Below are positions 8,681-18,086 of a stretch of 64,000 bases of DNA, piece by piece (the stretch's first letter is position 1; every line of letters starts with the position of its first letter). The position numbers and the translations under genes are program-made. This DNA comes from VFJQ01 sp044226525 (GTDB lineage Bacteria > Verrucomicrobiota > Verrucomicrobiia > Chthoniobacterales > Chthoniobacteraceae), in the NCBI GenBank assembly GCA_044226525.1, contig JBGAGV010000006.1, positions 124,001 through 188,000 of the forward strand, in the 5' to 3' direction. The notes below the pieces were generated by a model that did no database searches, was not told the origin of the DNA, and worked only from the letters and a program-made list of their open reading frames with translations.

Positions 8681-10086
8681 ACCCGCGCTCGCTTCGTTTT
8701 CGGTTCGTGAGCCTGTATGCCGCGCTGCTCGCGCTGGTCCTCGTCGCCTTTGGCGGTTACGCCTACTGGCGGCTAGATCACTTTCTCCGGGAGGTATTGC
8801 AGTCCACTCTCGAACACCGCGCGGAGCAGATCACCGAAGGCATTTTAAAGAAGCTGCCCGCGCGTGGGGAGAAGTATGTGGCTGCTGAAATCGAGGCGCG
8901 TTACGCGCCCGCTTTGAATGAAAAGTTTGTTCGCGTGACGCGTGGCGATGGCGTGGTGCTCTACGCCTCGGCCGCCCCGAACGACGCCAGCTTCGATCCA
9001 GAAAGCGTTCCACCTGCTTCGATCGCTTCGGAGAAGGGGACTCGCGAGCAGATCCTCCCCTCGGGGCATCACCCCATGCTGATCTCCGCACTGCGCAGCA
9101 CCGTGGCGGGGAACCACTATGTCGTGGAAGTGGGCACGTCGCTTCGAGGCAGCGCGCGCACCCTCCGCGCCATCATGCTCACCCTGGCGGCTGGTTTGCC
9201 GCTTCTCATCGGCGTGGCGATTCTGGGCGGCTACGTTCTCATGAAACGCGCGCTGGATCCGGTGCAGAATATCATGCGGGCCGCGCAGGATATTTCCCTG
9301 CACGATCTCAATCATCGTCTTCCCGTCTCCGATCGCGGCGACGAAATCGCCGGAATGACGGTGGTGCTGAATCAGATGATCGCGCGGCTCGATGAAGCCT
9401 TCCAGCACACCAGCCGCTTCACCACCGATGCCTCGCACGAACTGCGCACGCCGCTCACGATTATCCACGGCGAAATCGAGACGATCCTTCGCGACCGGAG
9501 CCTGCCGCCCGAGTTGCGCGACGCGCTCACCAGCCTCATTGAGGAGGTCGAGCGGTTGGTGCGGATCGTGGAAGGGCTCTTTGCGCTTTCTCGCTTGGAT
9601 AGTGGCGAAGCGCAGACCGAGCGTGTCCGCGTAAATCTCGCGGAACTGGTGGAGACGACTACCGAGCAGATGTGCCTGCTGGCAGAGGAAAAGCAGATCA
9701 GCCTGACCTGCGAAACCCGCGAAGCCGTGGAGGTCGAAGGCGACCGCTCCCGCCTTAAGCAGGTCATCGTCAATCTGCTGGATAATGCGATTAAATATAC
9801 CTCGACCCAAGGGCGTGTCTCCCTGGCCGTCCGGGCACAAAATGGCACCGCGATCCTCGAGGTCACGGACAACGGCCCCGGCATTCCGGAGAGCGCGCTT
9901 CCCCATTTGTTCGAGCGGTTTTACCGCGCAGACGAAGTCCATTCCCGCGATGTGCCCGGTGCCGGACTCGGGCTTTCCATCGTGGATTCCATCTGCACGG
10001 CCCACGGTGGCTCCGTCACGGTGAGCAATATCTGCCCCACCGGCTGCCAGGTGACCGTTGGCCTTCCGAGAGCATCTCACTTATGA
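8677..10086 (+). CDS. sensor histidine kinase (HAMP, HisKA, HATPase)
   Basis: 469 residues. First membrane helix about 9-30, periplasmic sensor 31-163, second helix 164-187, HAMP 188-243, dimerisation/phospho-acceptor domain with His254 in HELRTPL, and an ATPase domain with N-box NLLDNAIKYT, G1 box DNGPGIP, F-box HLFERFYR and G2 box GAGLGLSI. The layout is that of CusS-type envelope or metal-sensing kinases, but the sensor domain shows no metal-binding motif I recognise. It partners the preceding regulator through an ATGA overlap and overlaps the RND adaptor gene in the same way, so sensor and pump are one operon. Confidence 0.9.
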   Translation: MNPRSLRFRFVSLYAALLALVLVAFGGYAYWRLDHFLREVLQSTLEHRAEQITEGILKKLPARGEKYVAAEIEARYAPALNEKFVRVTRGDGVVLYASAAPNDASFDPESVPPASIASEKGTREQILPSGHHPMLISALRSTVAGNHYVVEVGTSLRGSARTLRAIMLTLAAGLPLLIGVAILGGYVLMKRALDPVQNIMRAAQDISLHDLNHRLPVSDRGDEIAGMTVVLNQMIARLDEAFQHTSRFTTDASHELRTPLTIIHGEIETILRDRSLPPELRDALTSLIEEVERLVRIVEGLFALSRLDSGEAQTERVRVNLAELVETTTEQMCLLAEEKQISLTCETREAVEVEGDRSRLKQVIVNLLDNAIKYTSTQGRVSLAVRAQNGTAILEVTDNGPGIPESALPHLFERFYRADEVHSRDVPGAGLGLSIVDSICTAHGGSVTVSNICPTGCQVTVGLPRASHL

Positions 10087-11354
10087 CCCCGCTGCCCATT
10101 TCCGAATCGCCCGTTGAAGCGCCACCTGCGACACGTGGCCCGGCTGCCCCTCGCCCATCGGCTCAACGTCGTCCGTCGATTCTTCGCAGCGCACCGATCG
10201 CCGGAGCCGGGATATTAGCCATTGTCGGTGGTCTGTTAGTTACCCGTTTTGTGTCTCACTCCGGTGCAGGCACTCAGGCGGATACCAAACATCTGCCCAT
10301 CGTCGCCGTCGCTCGCGTCGCCCCAGCGGATCTGGCGCAAACCATGACGATCCAGGCGGAATTCCGACCTTATCAGCAGGTCGCATTGCATTCCAAGATC
10401 GCGGGCTACCTGCAATCGATCTCGGTCGATGTGGGTGATCACGTGCGCGAAGGACAAGCGATCGCCCAACTCGATGTTCCAGAGTTGAAAGACGATCTCG
10501 AAAAAGCACAGGCCGGGCTTCGGGTGAGCGAACAGGACGCCAGCCGCGCCGAGGCGAACTACAACGAAGCTCATCTTTCCTGCACTCGCCTGCAGGAAGT
10601 CGCCAAGCGTCAGCCCAAGCTGGTCGCGGAGCAGGATCTCGATGCGGTGCAATCAAAAGATGCCGCTGCGGCCAGCGCGCTCGCGGCAGCGAAGCAGCGC
10701 GTCGCCGAATCTTCCGCCGAGGTGAACAAGGTCCGCTCGATGATCGCTTACACCACGATCACTGCACCGCTCGAAGGTGTGATTACGAAGCGCTTTGTCG
10801 ATCCGGGTGCGCTCGTGCAGGCGGGGACGTCTTCCAGTTCGCAAATACCGGTGGTGAACATCGACGAAGACCGCAAGCTGCGCCTGACTTTTCCAGTGCC
10901 GGAGTCGGCAGTCCCACTGGTGAAAGTCGATGCACCGGTTCGGGTGATGGTAAGTTCCTTGGGAAGTTCACTGGAGGGCAAAATCTCACGCTTCTCGGGC
11001 AAGGTCGATCGCGCCACCCGGACGATGGCCACGGAAGTCGATATCGACAACAAAGACGGCCAGGTGAAGCCGGGAATGTATGCGAGTGTCGATCTGATCA
11101 TCCGTGAAAAGAAGGGTGCGCTGGCCGTTCCGATCCAGGCCATCTCCACCGGCACGCAGCCGAAGGTGTTTGCCGTCACGAGCGCTGGAATGGTCGAGGA
11201 GCGTCCGGTGAAACTCGATCTTCAGACGCCCTATGCGGCGGAAGTGACTTCGGGGCTTGCGGCGGGAGATCTCGTCATTGTCGGAAGCCGGTCCGGCATC
11301 AAGTCGGGCCAGAAGGTTGCGACGAAGGTAGTCGAAGTCCCCAGCGCAGAATGA
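10083..11354 (+). CDS. RND efflux periplasmic adaptor (membrane fusion protein)
   Basis: 423 residues. A proline-rich cytoplasmic leader of about 35 residues precedes one membrane anchor (39-58). Then come the barrel-sandwich (lipoyl) halves with YQQVALHSKIAGYL and DVGDHVREGQ, an alpha hairpin of about 130-215 rich in Ala/Glu/Gln, and the beta-barrel and membrane-proximal domains (ITAPLEGVITKRFVDPGALV and VKPGMYASVDL). Such proteins link the inner-membrane pump to the outer-membrane channel. Start ATG overlaps the kinase stop. The RraA-like gene begins within its last codons. Confidence 0.9.
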   Translation: MTPLPISESPVEAPPATRGPAAPRPSAQRRPSILRSAPIAGAGILAIVGGLLVTRFVSHSGAGTQADTKHLPIVAVARVAPADLAQTMTIQAEFRPYQQVALHSKIAGYLQSISVDVGDHVREGQAIAQLDVPELKDDLEKAQAGLRVSEQDASRAEANYNEAHLSCTRLQEVAKRQPKLVAEQDLDAVQSKDAAAASALAAAKQRVAESSAEVNKVRSMIAYTTITAPLEGVITKRFVDPGALVQAGTSSSSQIPVVNIDEDRKLRLTFPVPESAVPLVKVDAPVRVMVSSLGSSLEGKISRFSGKVDRATRTMATEVDIDNKDGQVKPGMYASVDLIIREKKGALAVPIQAISTGTQPKVFAVTSAGMVEERPVKLDLQTPYAAEVTSGLAAGDLVIVGSRSGIKSGQKVATKVVEVPSAE

Positions 11355-12055
11355 TCTCGAAATCTGTTGTGCCTGCCGCCCCCGCCACATTGGAGACCCT
11401 TTCCCAGTTTGACACGTGTGCCGTGACGAATGCAATCGAATCGTTCGCGGTGCGGCTGCGAAACGAGGGCTTCACCTGTGATGCGATCACCTGCCAGACG
11501 CCCGACCTGCCACCGCTCGTCGGCTACGCGGTCACACTTCGGGTTCATAGCAGTAACCCGCCGATGGAAGGAGGCTCCTACGCCCAGCGCACGGATTGGT
11601 GGGACCGGATCGAAGAGGTGCCCGCGCCGCGCGTTTTGGTGATCGAGGACTCGGACCGGCGCCCCGGAGTCGGCGCCTTTGTCGGGGAAGTTCACGCGGC
11701 TATTCTCCGCGCGCTCGGCACCGTTGCGGTGGTAACGAACGGTGCTGTCCGCGACGTTCCGGCCGTCCGGCGTGCGGGCTTCCAGCTTTTTGCGGGGAGT
11801 GTCTCCGTTTCACACGCGTATATGCACGTCGTCGAAGTGAACGAGCCAGTGGTCATCGGCGGCCTGCACATTCGATCGGGCGATCTTCTCCACGGCGATC
11901 GCCATGGCATTGTAAGTATTCCAGCCGGAATTGCTGACAAACTACCGGGTGTGCTCGAGCGCTTTCGCGATCACGAGCATCGCATCGTCGAATTCTGTCG
12001 TTCCGGGCAGTTCTCGAAGGACGGATTGAGGGAACTGATCAACCAAAAATTCTAG
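11351..12055 (+). CDS. RraA-like / HMG-aldolase-family protein
   Basis: 234 residues with the RraA/HMG aldolase fold signatures: FDTCAVTNAIESF at the start, GAVRDVPAVRRAGFQLFAG in the middle and GDLLHGDRHGIVSIP near the end. Characterised members are either regulators of RNase E (RraA) or divalent-metal class II aldolases acting on 4-hydroxy-4-methyl-2-oxoglutarate or oxaloacetate. The Arg-Asp pair is present, but the acidic residue expected two positions later in the aldolases is Ala here, so catalysis as known is uncertain. It overlaps the adaptor stop by ATGA and lies six bases before the RND permease, so it is made together with the pump. Confidence 0.78.
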   Translation: MISKSVVPAAPATLETLSQFDTCAVTNAIESFAVRLRNEGFTCDAITCQTPDLPPLVGYAVTLRVHSSNPPMEGGSYAQRTDWWDRIEEVPAPRVLVIEDSDRRPGVGAFVGEVHAAILRALGTVAVVTNGAVRDVPAVRRAGFQLFAGSVSVSHAYMHVVEVNEPVVIGGLHIRSGDLLHGDRHGIVSIPAGIADKLPGVLERFRDHEHRIVEFCRSGQFSKDGLRELINQKF

Positions 12056-12061
12056 GCGTCC

Positions 12062-15000
12062 ATGTCCCGCTTTTCGATTCGCTATCCCTATCTGATCGTC
12101 GTGGTTTGCATCATGGTCTGCGTGATCGGCGGCATGAGCGTGATCCGCATGCCGGTGGATTTGTTCCCATCGATCAAAATTCCCGTGGTCGTCGTGGCGA
12201 CCTTCTTCAACGGCATGCCGCCGGAGCAGATCGAGAACGACATTACCGGGCGTTTCGAGCGGTTCTTCACCCTCGGTAGCGGGATCGATCATATCGAGTC
12301 GAGGTCGCTGCCCGGTGTGAGCCTGATCAAGGTCTACTTCCAACCGGGCACGAATGCGGATTCCGCTGTCACGACGATTTCCAATCTCGCGATGGCTAAT
12401 CTTCGCAAGCTGCCGCCGGGCACGCTCCCGCCGGTCGTTTTGAAGTTCGATGCGTCGAGCCTGCCGGTGTGCCTTATTACGCTGAAAGGTGAGGGGCTCA
12501 ACGAAACCCAACTGCGAGACACCGGGCAATATGCGGTGCGCAATCAGGTAGCTAACGTCGCCGGTGCTTCGGTCCCGCAGCCGTTCGGCGGCAAGTATCG
12601 GCAGATCATGATTTACGTCGATCCGCTCAAGCTGGAAGCTCACCAGCTTGGCGTTATGGATGTGGTCCGGTCGGTAAACGAGGCGAACCTGATTCTTCCC
12701 GCGGGCGACGTGAAAATCGGCCCGATCGACTATAGCCTTTATACGAACAGCCAGCTCAATTCCGTAGCGGAGATTAATTCCCTTCCGCTCAAGACCGTGG
12801 ATGGAACTTCCGTGTTGGTCGGTAATATCGGACAGGCCGTCGATGGATCACAAATTCAAACCAGTGTGGTCCGGGTGGATGGGCAACGCTCCGTGTATCT
12901 CCCGGTGCTCAAGCAGGGCGGCGATGCTAACACCATCGCAGTCGTGGATGGGATCAAAAGAGCCATCGCCGACCTGACGGATATTCCCAAGTCGCTCGTG
13001 GCTAAGGTGGTCTTCGATCAATCGATCTTCGTTAAAACTGCCATCGAGAACCTTCTGCACGAGGGCGCCATCGGTCTGGTCCTGACCGGATTGATGATCC
13101 TCATCTTTCTCGGGAATTTTCGGGCTACCCTCGCGGTGTTCCTATCCATTCCGCTCTCGGCGTTGGCGACTTTTATCGGCCTGTCTTATGGCGATAGCTC
13201 CATTAACGCGATGATTTTGGGTGGATTGGCCCTCGCGTTTTCCCGCCTCATCGATAACTCCGTCGTCGTGCTGGAAAACATTTTCCGGCATCTGGAACTT
13301 GGCGAGGAGCCCGAGGTAGCGGCCGAGAAAGGGGGGCGAGAAGTCGCGCTGCCGGTGCTGGCCGCTACGCTCACCACCGCGGTGGTCTTTTTCCCGGTGA
13401 CGTTTCTCTATGGAGTCAGTCGATTCCTCTTCACCGCGCTGGCGCTCTCGGTCGTGTTGTCACTATTCGCGTCCTATATCGTCGCGCTGACGGTGGTGCC
13501 ACTGTTCTGCGCCAAGCTCATCAAAGGCCACGATCACGAGCACTCGGAGGGGGAGCCCCGGACCATGATGGGGCGATTCAACACCTGGTTTAACGCTCGA
13601 TTCCACGCCTTCCTGGGCCGGTTCGATCGCGTGCAGACGGTCGCGCTCGCTCGGCCTGTCGCCACCGTGCTCGGCATCGGCGGCCTGTTTATCGTCAGCC
13701 TGAGTCTCATTCCCGCGCTAGGACTGGCTTATTTCCCGAGGACCGATCCGGGCCAGTTTGTGATCAATGTTAAAACGGCCACCGGCACCCGCCTCGAAAT
13801 TACCGAGGAAAAAGTGAAGAAGGTCGAGGATGTCGTGCGCCGGATCGTGACGCCTTCGGACCTTCGCCTCATCGCGTCGAACATCGGTGCGACGCCCGGC
13901 TTTTCATCCATCTATACGAGCAACTCGGCGTCTCACACGGCGTTCGTTCAGGTCAGTTTGAACGACGAGCATGAGGTGGGGAGCTACGAATACATGGATC
14001 GGGTGCGGGCGGCCTTGCGGGAGGAAGTGCCCGAGGTGAATACTTATTTTCAGTCGGGTGGTCTGGTGGATGCGGTGCTCAACCTAGGTCTGCCGGCACC
14101 GATCGACATTCAGGTGAGCGGCTCGAATATCGAAAGTGCTTACGAGATCGCCGCAAATATTGCCGGCGAAGTGCGCAAGCTGCCGGGCGTGAGTGATGTG
14201 TTGATTCCGCAGGATGTCGATGCCCCGGCCTATCAGCTCGCCATCGACCGTGAGCACGCGAGCAATCTGGGGCTGAGCGAAAAAGAAGTCGTCAGCAACG
14301 TCATCACCGCGCTGACCTCCAACCAGATGATCGCCCCGAGTTATTGGGTCGATCCGCGCAGTGGCAACGACTATCTGCTGACGGTCCAATACCCGGAAGA
14401 TAAGGTGAAGACTTTTACGGACCTGCGCAGCATCCCGATTCGCGCAGCCTCGCAGAGTGAAGCGGCCCGGCTGGACGCTGTCACCAACCTCAAGCCGATG
14501 CGGGCGCCGACCGAGGTCGATCACTATCAACTAAGGCGAGTCATCGATATCTATGTAGCTCCCCGCACGGAGGAGCTCGGACGCGTGTCGGCAGCGGTCA
14601 ATCGGATCATTAGCCAGGTCGAAAAGCCGGAAGGAATCCGCATCGCCGTGCGCGGTTCGGTGCAGGCGATGAACACGTCATTCGTTTCATTTGGCCTCGG
14701 CCTGATCTTGTCGGTGGTTCTCGTTTACCTGATCTTGGTCGCGCAGTTTAAGTCGTTTGTGGACCCGCTCCTCATTCTGCTCGCGGTGCCGCCGGGCATA
14801 TCGGGGGTGTTAGTCATCCTCACGGCGACGGGCACGACGCTCAACGTCATGTCACTCATGGGGATCGTCATGATGGCCGGCATCGTGGTTTCCAACAGTA
14901 TTCTGATTGTGGAGTTCACCCATCGGCTGATCGAGGATGGTCTGCCGCTGCGGGAAGCTGTCCAGACATCGGTCCGCGTGCGGCTCCGCCCGATTTTGAT

Positions 15001-15241
15001 GACGTCGCTCGCCACGATCATCGGGCTGATTCCGATGGCCTTGAAACTCGGCACGGGTAGTGAGGCCTATGCACCGCTGGCTCGAGCGATCATCGGGGGG
15101 CTGACGGTGTCAGTTGTGCTGACGGTGTTCATCGTCCCCGCGGCTTTCTACATCGCTTATAGCCGGCGTCAGTCGAGAAAGGCGGAGATTCGTCCCGTGG
15201 CATCCGAGCCGACTCCCCAGCCGGAGGTGGAACACGTCTAA
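12062..15241 (+). CDS. RND-family inner-membrane efflux transporter (AcrB-like)
   Basis: 1059 residues, the standard length. The N-terminal helix and the periplasmic porter start (MPVDLFPSIKIPVVVVATFF, then GMPPEQIENDITGRFE) are typical. Two sets of membrane helices flank two large periplasmic loops. The proton-relay helix reads FSRLIDNSVVVLENI, keeping one Asp (the AcrB D407 equivalent) with Asn in place of the second, as in many HAE-type pumps outside Enterobacteria. It should export small molecules using the proton gradient with the adaptor and TolC-like protein of this operon; no substrate can be named. Confidence 0.92.
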   Translation: MSRFSIRYPYLIVVVCIMVCVIGGMSVIRMPVDLFPSIKIPVVVVATFFNGMPPEQIENDITGRFERFFTLGSGIDHIESRSLPGVSLIKVYFQPGTNADSAVTTISNLAMANLRKLPPGTLPPVVLKFDASSLPVCLITLKGEGLNETQLRDTGQYAVRNQVANVAGASVPQPFGGKYRQIMIYVDPLKLEAHQLGVMDVVRSVNEANLILPAGDVKIGPIDYSLYTNSQLNSVAEINSLPLKTVDGTSVLVGNIGQAVDGSQIQTSVVRVDGQRSVYLPVLKQGGDANTIAVVDGIKRAIADLTDIPKSLVAKVVFDQSIFVKTAIENLLHEGAIGLVLTGLMILIFLGNFRATLAVFLSIPLSALATFIGLSYGDSSINAMILGGLALAFSRLIDNSVVVLENIFRHLELGEEPEVAAEKGGREVALPVLAATLTTAVVFFPVTFLYGVSRFLFTALALSVVLSLFASYIVALTVVPLFCAKLIKGHDHEHSEGEPRTMMGRFNTWFNARFHAFLGRFDRVQTVALARPVATVLGIGGLFIVSLSLIPALGLAYFPRTDPGQFVINVKTATGTRLEITEEKVKKVEDVVRRIVTPSDLRLIASNIGATPGFSSIYTSNSASHTAFVQVSLNDEHEVGSYEYMDRVRAALREEVPEVNTYFQSGGLVDAVLNLGLPAPIDIQVSGSNIESAYEIAANIAGEVRKLPGVSDVLIPQDVDAPAYQLAIDREHASNLGLSEKEVVSNVITALTSNQMIAPSYWVDPRSGNDYLLTVQYPEDKVKTFTDLRSIPIRAASQSEAARLDAVTNLKPMRAPTEVDHYQLRRVIDIYVAPRTEELGRVSAAVNRIISQVEKPEGIRIAVRGSVQAMNTSFVSFGLGLILSVVLVYLILVAQFKSFVDPLLILLAVPPGISGVLVILTATGTTLNVMSLMGIVMMAGIVVSNSILIVEFTHRLIEDGLPLREAVQTSVRVRLRPILMTSLATIIGLIPMALKLGTGSEAYAPLARAIIGGLTVSVVLTVFIVPAAFYIAYSRRQSRKAEIRPVASEPTPQPEVEHV

Positions 15242-16599
15242 TGCGCCGGATTGTTCTTTCTTTCATCAGCATCGCGGCCTTCGCCACCGAGTCTGCTCCG
15301 GTTCCTCCGTCCGAACACCTCGATCTTGCCGCGGCGGAAGCGATCGCTTTGCGCCAGTCACCGGTCGTGAATATCGCGAGGCTCAAGGCGCTGGCGGCCC
15401 AACAAGTGGTCCGGCAGGTGCGCTCGGTCTTCTTCCCCCAGATCACCGCCGAGTTCAGCGGGGTGGCGACGGGCGATGACATCGCCGATTACATGGGTTG
15501 GAACCGGATAACGAATAAGGACACGCGGATCGGTGCAACAGGTGGTTTGAATAACCCAACCGTCCTCACCCGGGAGGCGAACGGCATCCTCTTCAGCCAG
15601 TTGGTGACGGATTTCGGCCGGTCGTGGGATCTGACCGCGGCGTCGAAAAACATCGCCCTCTCGGAGGCGCAGCGCAGCCTGGTGGCGCGCGCGAAGGTCT
15701 TGCTGCTCGTGGATCAATGTTATTTTCGCATGTTGCAGGCGCAAGCCGTCCTGCGCGTGGCGGATGAAACCGTGATGGCGCGGCAGCTCCTTGCGGATCA
15801 GGTCGCGGCGCTCGCGCAGAGCAAACTGAAATCCGACCTCGACGCCAGTTTTGCGCGGGTGAGTCTCGACGAAGCCAAGCTGCTACAGCTCGAGGCGCAC
15901 AACCGGGTGGACGCCGCGTCCGCCGATTTGGCGCTGGCGCTTGGCTACAAGGGGCCGCGGCGTTTTTCGCTCGCCCCGGTGCCTCAGTTTGCCGCTCCGA
16001 CCGGCACGCTCGCCCAGTTCATTTCACAGGCTCTGGTGCAGCGTCCGGAAGCGATCGCCGCTCACCATGAAGTCGAGGCGGCTTCGCGATTGGCACAGGC
16101 GGAACGGGCCGCGCATTTTCCGCGTATCACCATTCAGGGGGCGGCGGGTCGCACGACCACGGGCGATCCGCGCGTCCTGGGTGACTATGCCGCGGCGGGA
16201 ATCAACGTGGAGATGCCGCTCTTTACCGGTTTTCGCCTCAGCGCCCGCGCCGAGGAGATGTCGCTCCAATCGCAGGCGGCAGAGCAATCCCTCCGCGATG
16301 TCGAGGATATCATCGCGAAAGACGTTCAAGTCGCCTTGCTAAATACGACCAACAGCCTCGATAAAATCCAGGTAACGGCGAGCCTGCTCCAGAACGCCGA
16401 ACACGCCTACGATCTAGCCGAGGCGAAATACAAGAGCGGGGTGACCTCGATCGTGGAGCTGAGCCAGGCGCAGGTCGCGAAACTACAGGCGCAACTGAAC
16501 CACACGACGACTCGTTACGAATATCAGATGAACCGACTGGCGCTCGACTTTCAAGTCGCCTCGCCCAGCCGGTTCGTGATTCCCCCAACCACGCCGTAA
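15241..16599 (+). CDS. TolC-like outer membrane efflux channel
   Basis: 452 residues. Start overlaps the permease stop by one base (TAATG). After a short signal peptide come two repeats of the outer-membrane-factor fold, with the long helical stretches around LDLAAAEAIALRQSPVVNIA and AEHAYDLAEAKYKSGVTSIV, the second being the hallmark of the family. It would form the outer-membrane exit duct of the RND pump encoded just upstream. Confidence 0.9.
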   Translation: MRRIVLSFISIAAFATESAPVPPSEHLDLAAAEAIALRQSPVVNIARLKALAAQQVVRQVRSVFFPQITAEFSGVATGDDIADYMGWNRITNKDTRIGATGGLNNPTVLTREANGILFSQLVTDFGRSWDLTAASKNIALSEAQRSLVARAKVLLLVDQCYFRMLQAQAVLRVADETVMARQLLADQVAALAQSKLKSDLDASFARVSLDEAKLLQLEAHNRVDAASADLALALGYKGPRRFSLAPVPQFAAPTGTLAQFISQALVQRPEAIAAHHEVEAASRLAQAERAAHFPRITIQGAAGRTTTGDPRVLGDYAAAGINVEMPLFTGFRLSARAEEMSLQSQAAEQSLRDVEDIIAKDVQVALLNTTNSLDKIQVTASLLQNAEHAYDLAEAKYKSGVTSIVELSQAQVAKLQAQLNHTTTRYEYQMNRLALDFQVASPSRFVIPPTTP

Positions 16600-16608
16600 G
16601 CCGGTTCC

Positions 16609-17661
16609 ATGGTAAAAGACCTTCCATTGCATCGCTCGGGACATGAGGGCCTTTTTTACGGACGTTCCACCTCCGTGCTGTTTGCGGAAACTCTTCTCCT
16701 TACCCTGGCTACCGGTGTGTTGGACTATGCCACCGGGGCAGAACTAAGCGTCCTCATCATCTATGCATTCCCGATTATTTTCGCGGCGTGGCATGGCGAT
16801 CGAAGATTGGGCATCACGATGGCTATCATCGGGGCTGCGACCTGGGCGTTCGCGAATTACACGGGTCATTTGTATCATACCTCGTGGGGATACGGCTCGG
16901 CCGCGCTGGCCCGGCTCGCCTACTTTGTCTTTCTCGCCATCGGTGCCACGGCGCTGCGCGCCCAACGCGAGGCGGATCTGATGCGCATTGAAGCGCTGGA
17001 ACGAACGCGGCAACTCGAACAGGAGATTGTGCGAACCTGCGAACAGGAACAAGCACGCCTCGGGCGGGATCTGCACGATGGCCTTTGTCAGAATCTGGCG
17101 GCCATCATGATCGCCGTGAAATGGGTCGCCAGCAGCCAGAATGAGATCGTGGCGCCGTGGAGCGATCGTCTGCTGGAGATCGAAAGACAGCTCGGCGACG
17201 CGGTCAATCAGGCTCGGAATCTGGCCCGGGGTATGGTTCCAATGCCCTTGGAAGGCGCCGGACTCTCGATCGCGCTCGATGAGCTGTCGCTCAAGATGCA
17301 ACGGCTTACTTCGATCAATATCACTTTTCGGGAGTCCGGGAATACCACGGTCGGCGATCCTTCCCTTGCCACGCAGCTTTTTCGGATCGCCCAGGAGGCC
17401 CTTGGGAACGCCATCAAGCACAGCAAGGCAAATAACATCGCAATCGATCTTGAAGGTAACCCCGTCCAGTTACGCTTATCCATAGCGGATGACGGTCGGG
17501 GATTGCCGACGCGCGAGATGTCAAATGGCGGGATTGGCATGGCTACGATGAGTTACCGCGCCCGGTCGATCGCGGCGCAATTCGATATCCAGTCGCTGCC
17601 CGGGAAAGGGACGACTGTCGTCTGCACCTTACCTCAAAATCGTGAAACTTCGTTGATATGA
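16609..17661 (+). CDS. membrane sensor histidine kinase, NarL/DegS type (orphan)
   Basis: 350 residues. About four membrane helices lie in residues 22-118, with little periplasmic sequence, so sensing is probably within the membrane. A short linker leads to a HisKA_3 domain with His156 in GRDLHDGLCQNLAAI, then an ATPase domain with an N-box FRIAQEALGNAIKHS and DDGRGLPTREM. Such kinases normally pair with LuxR-type regulators, but none is adjacent: the operon's regulator is OmpR-type. It begins nine bases after the TolC-like gene and overlaps the lipoprotein gene (ATGA). Confidence 0.85.
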   Translation: MVKDLPLHRSGHEGLFYGRSTSVLFAETLLLTLATGVLDYATGAELSVLIIYAFPIIFAAWHGDRRLGITMAIIGAATWAFANYTGHLYHTSWGYGSAALARLAYFVFLAIGATALRAQREADLMRIEALERTRQLEQEIVRTCEQEQARLGRDLHDGLCQNLAAIMIAVKWVASSQNEIVAPWSDRLLEIERQLGDAVNQARNLARGMVPMPLEGAGLSIALDELSLKMQRLTSINITFRESGNTTVGDPSLATQLFRIAQEALGNAIKHSKANNIAIDLEGNPVQLRLSIADDGRGLPTREMSNGGIGMATMSYRARSIAAQFDIQSLPGKGTTVVCTLPQNRETSLI

Positions 17662-18074
17662 AATCGATGCATCGTCGTGTGATAGCTCAGCTTTCGATTC
17701 CAGTGGTGCTATGCGGAGCCGCTCTATTTGTATTCGGCTGCGCGACTTCGCCCGTCGCCGATGGGAGGGCTCACCCGGCGAAAGAGCCGGAGGGCTCGTT
17801 GAAAGTTTACACTCCGCAAGTCTGGCGGTCGGTGAATGAAAGATTGTGTTATGTGCATCGCGACTATCGGCTTCTGACGGAAAATGGGAATTTCTATAAA
17901 GATGTGGCCAATGCCGGGCCACTTGGGTTTTCCGAACCCGACACCGTGAGCATTCCCGCCGGCACCTATCGGGTCGTGGCGCAGGAGGCGGGGCGCAGCC
18001 GAGTAGAGATACCGGTCTCCATCAAAGCCGGTGAGACGACCGTCTTGCAATTGGACGCTCCGGGGGCGCAGTAG
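17658..18074 (+). CDS. small lipoprotein of unknown function
   Basis: 138 residues with a signal peptide ending in a lipobox (FGCA, Cys about 29). Residues 70-135 form a beta-rich domain resembling PEGA or carboxypeptidase-regulatory-like folds (SIPAGTYRVVAQEAGRSRVEIPVSI). The gene overlaps the orphan kinase by ATGA, so it may act as an envelope accessory to that sensor; this is inference from coupling only. Confidence 0.7.
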   Translation: MKSMHRRVIAQLSIPVVLCGAALFVFGCATSPVADGRAHPAKEPEGSLKVYTPQVWRSVNERLCYVHRDYRLLTENGNFYKDVANAGPLGFSEPDTVSIPAGTYRVVAQEAGRSRVEIPVSIKAGETTVLQLDAPGAQ

Positions 18075-18086
18075 AGGCGATACGGT

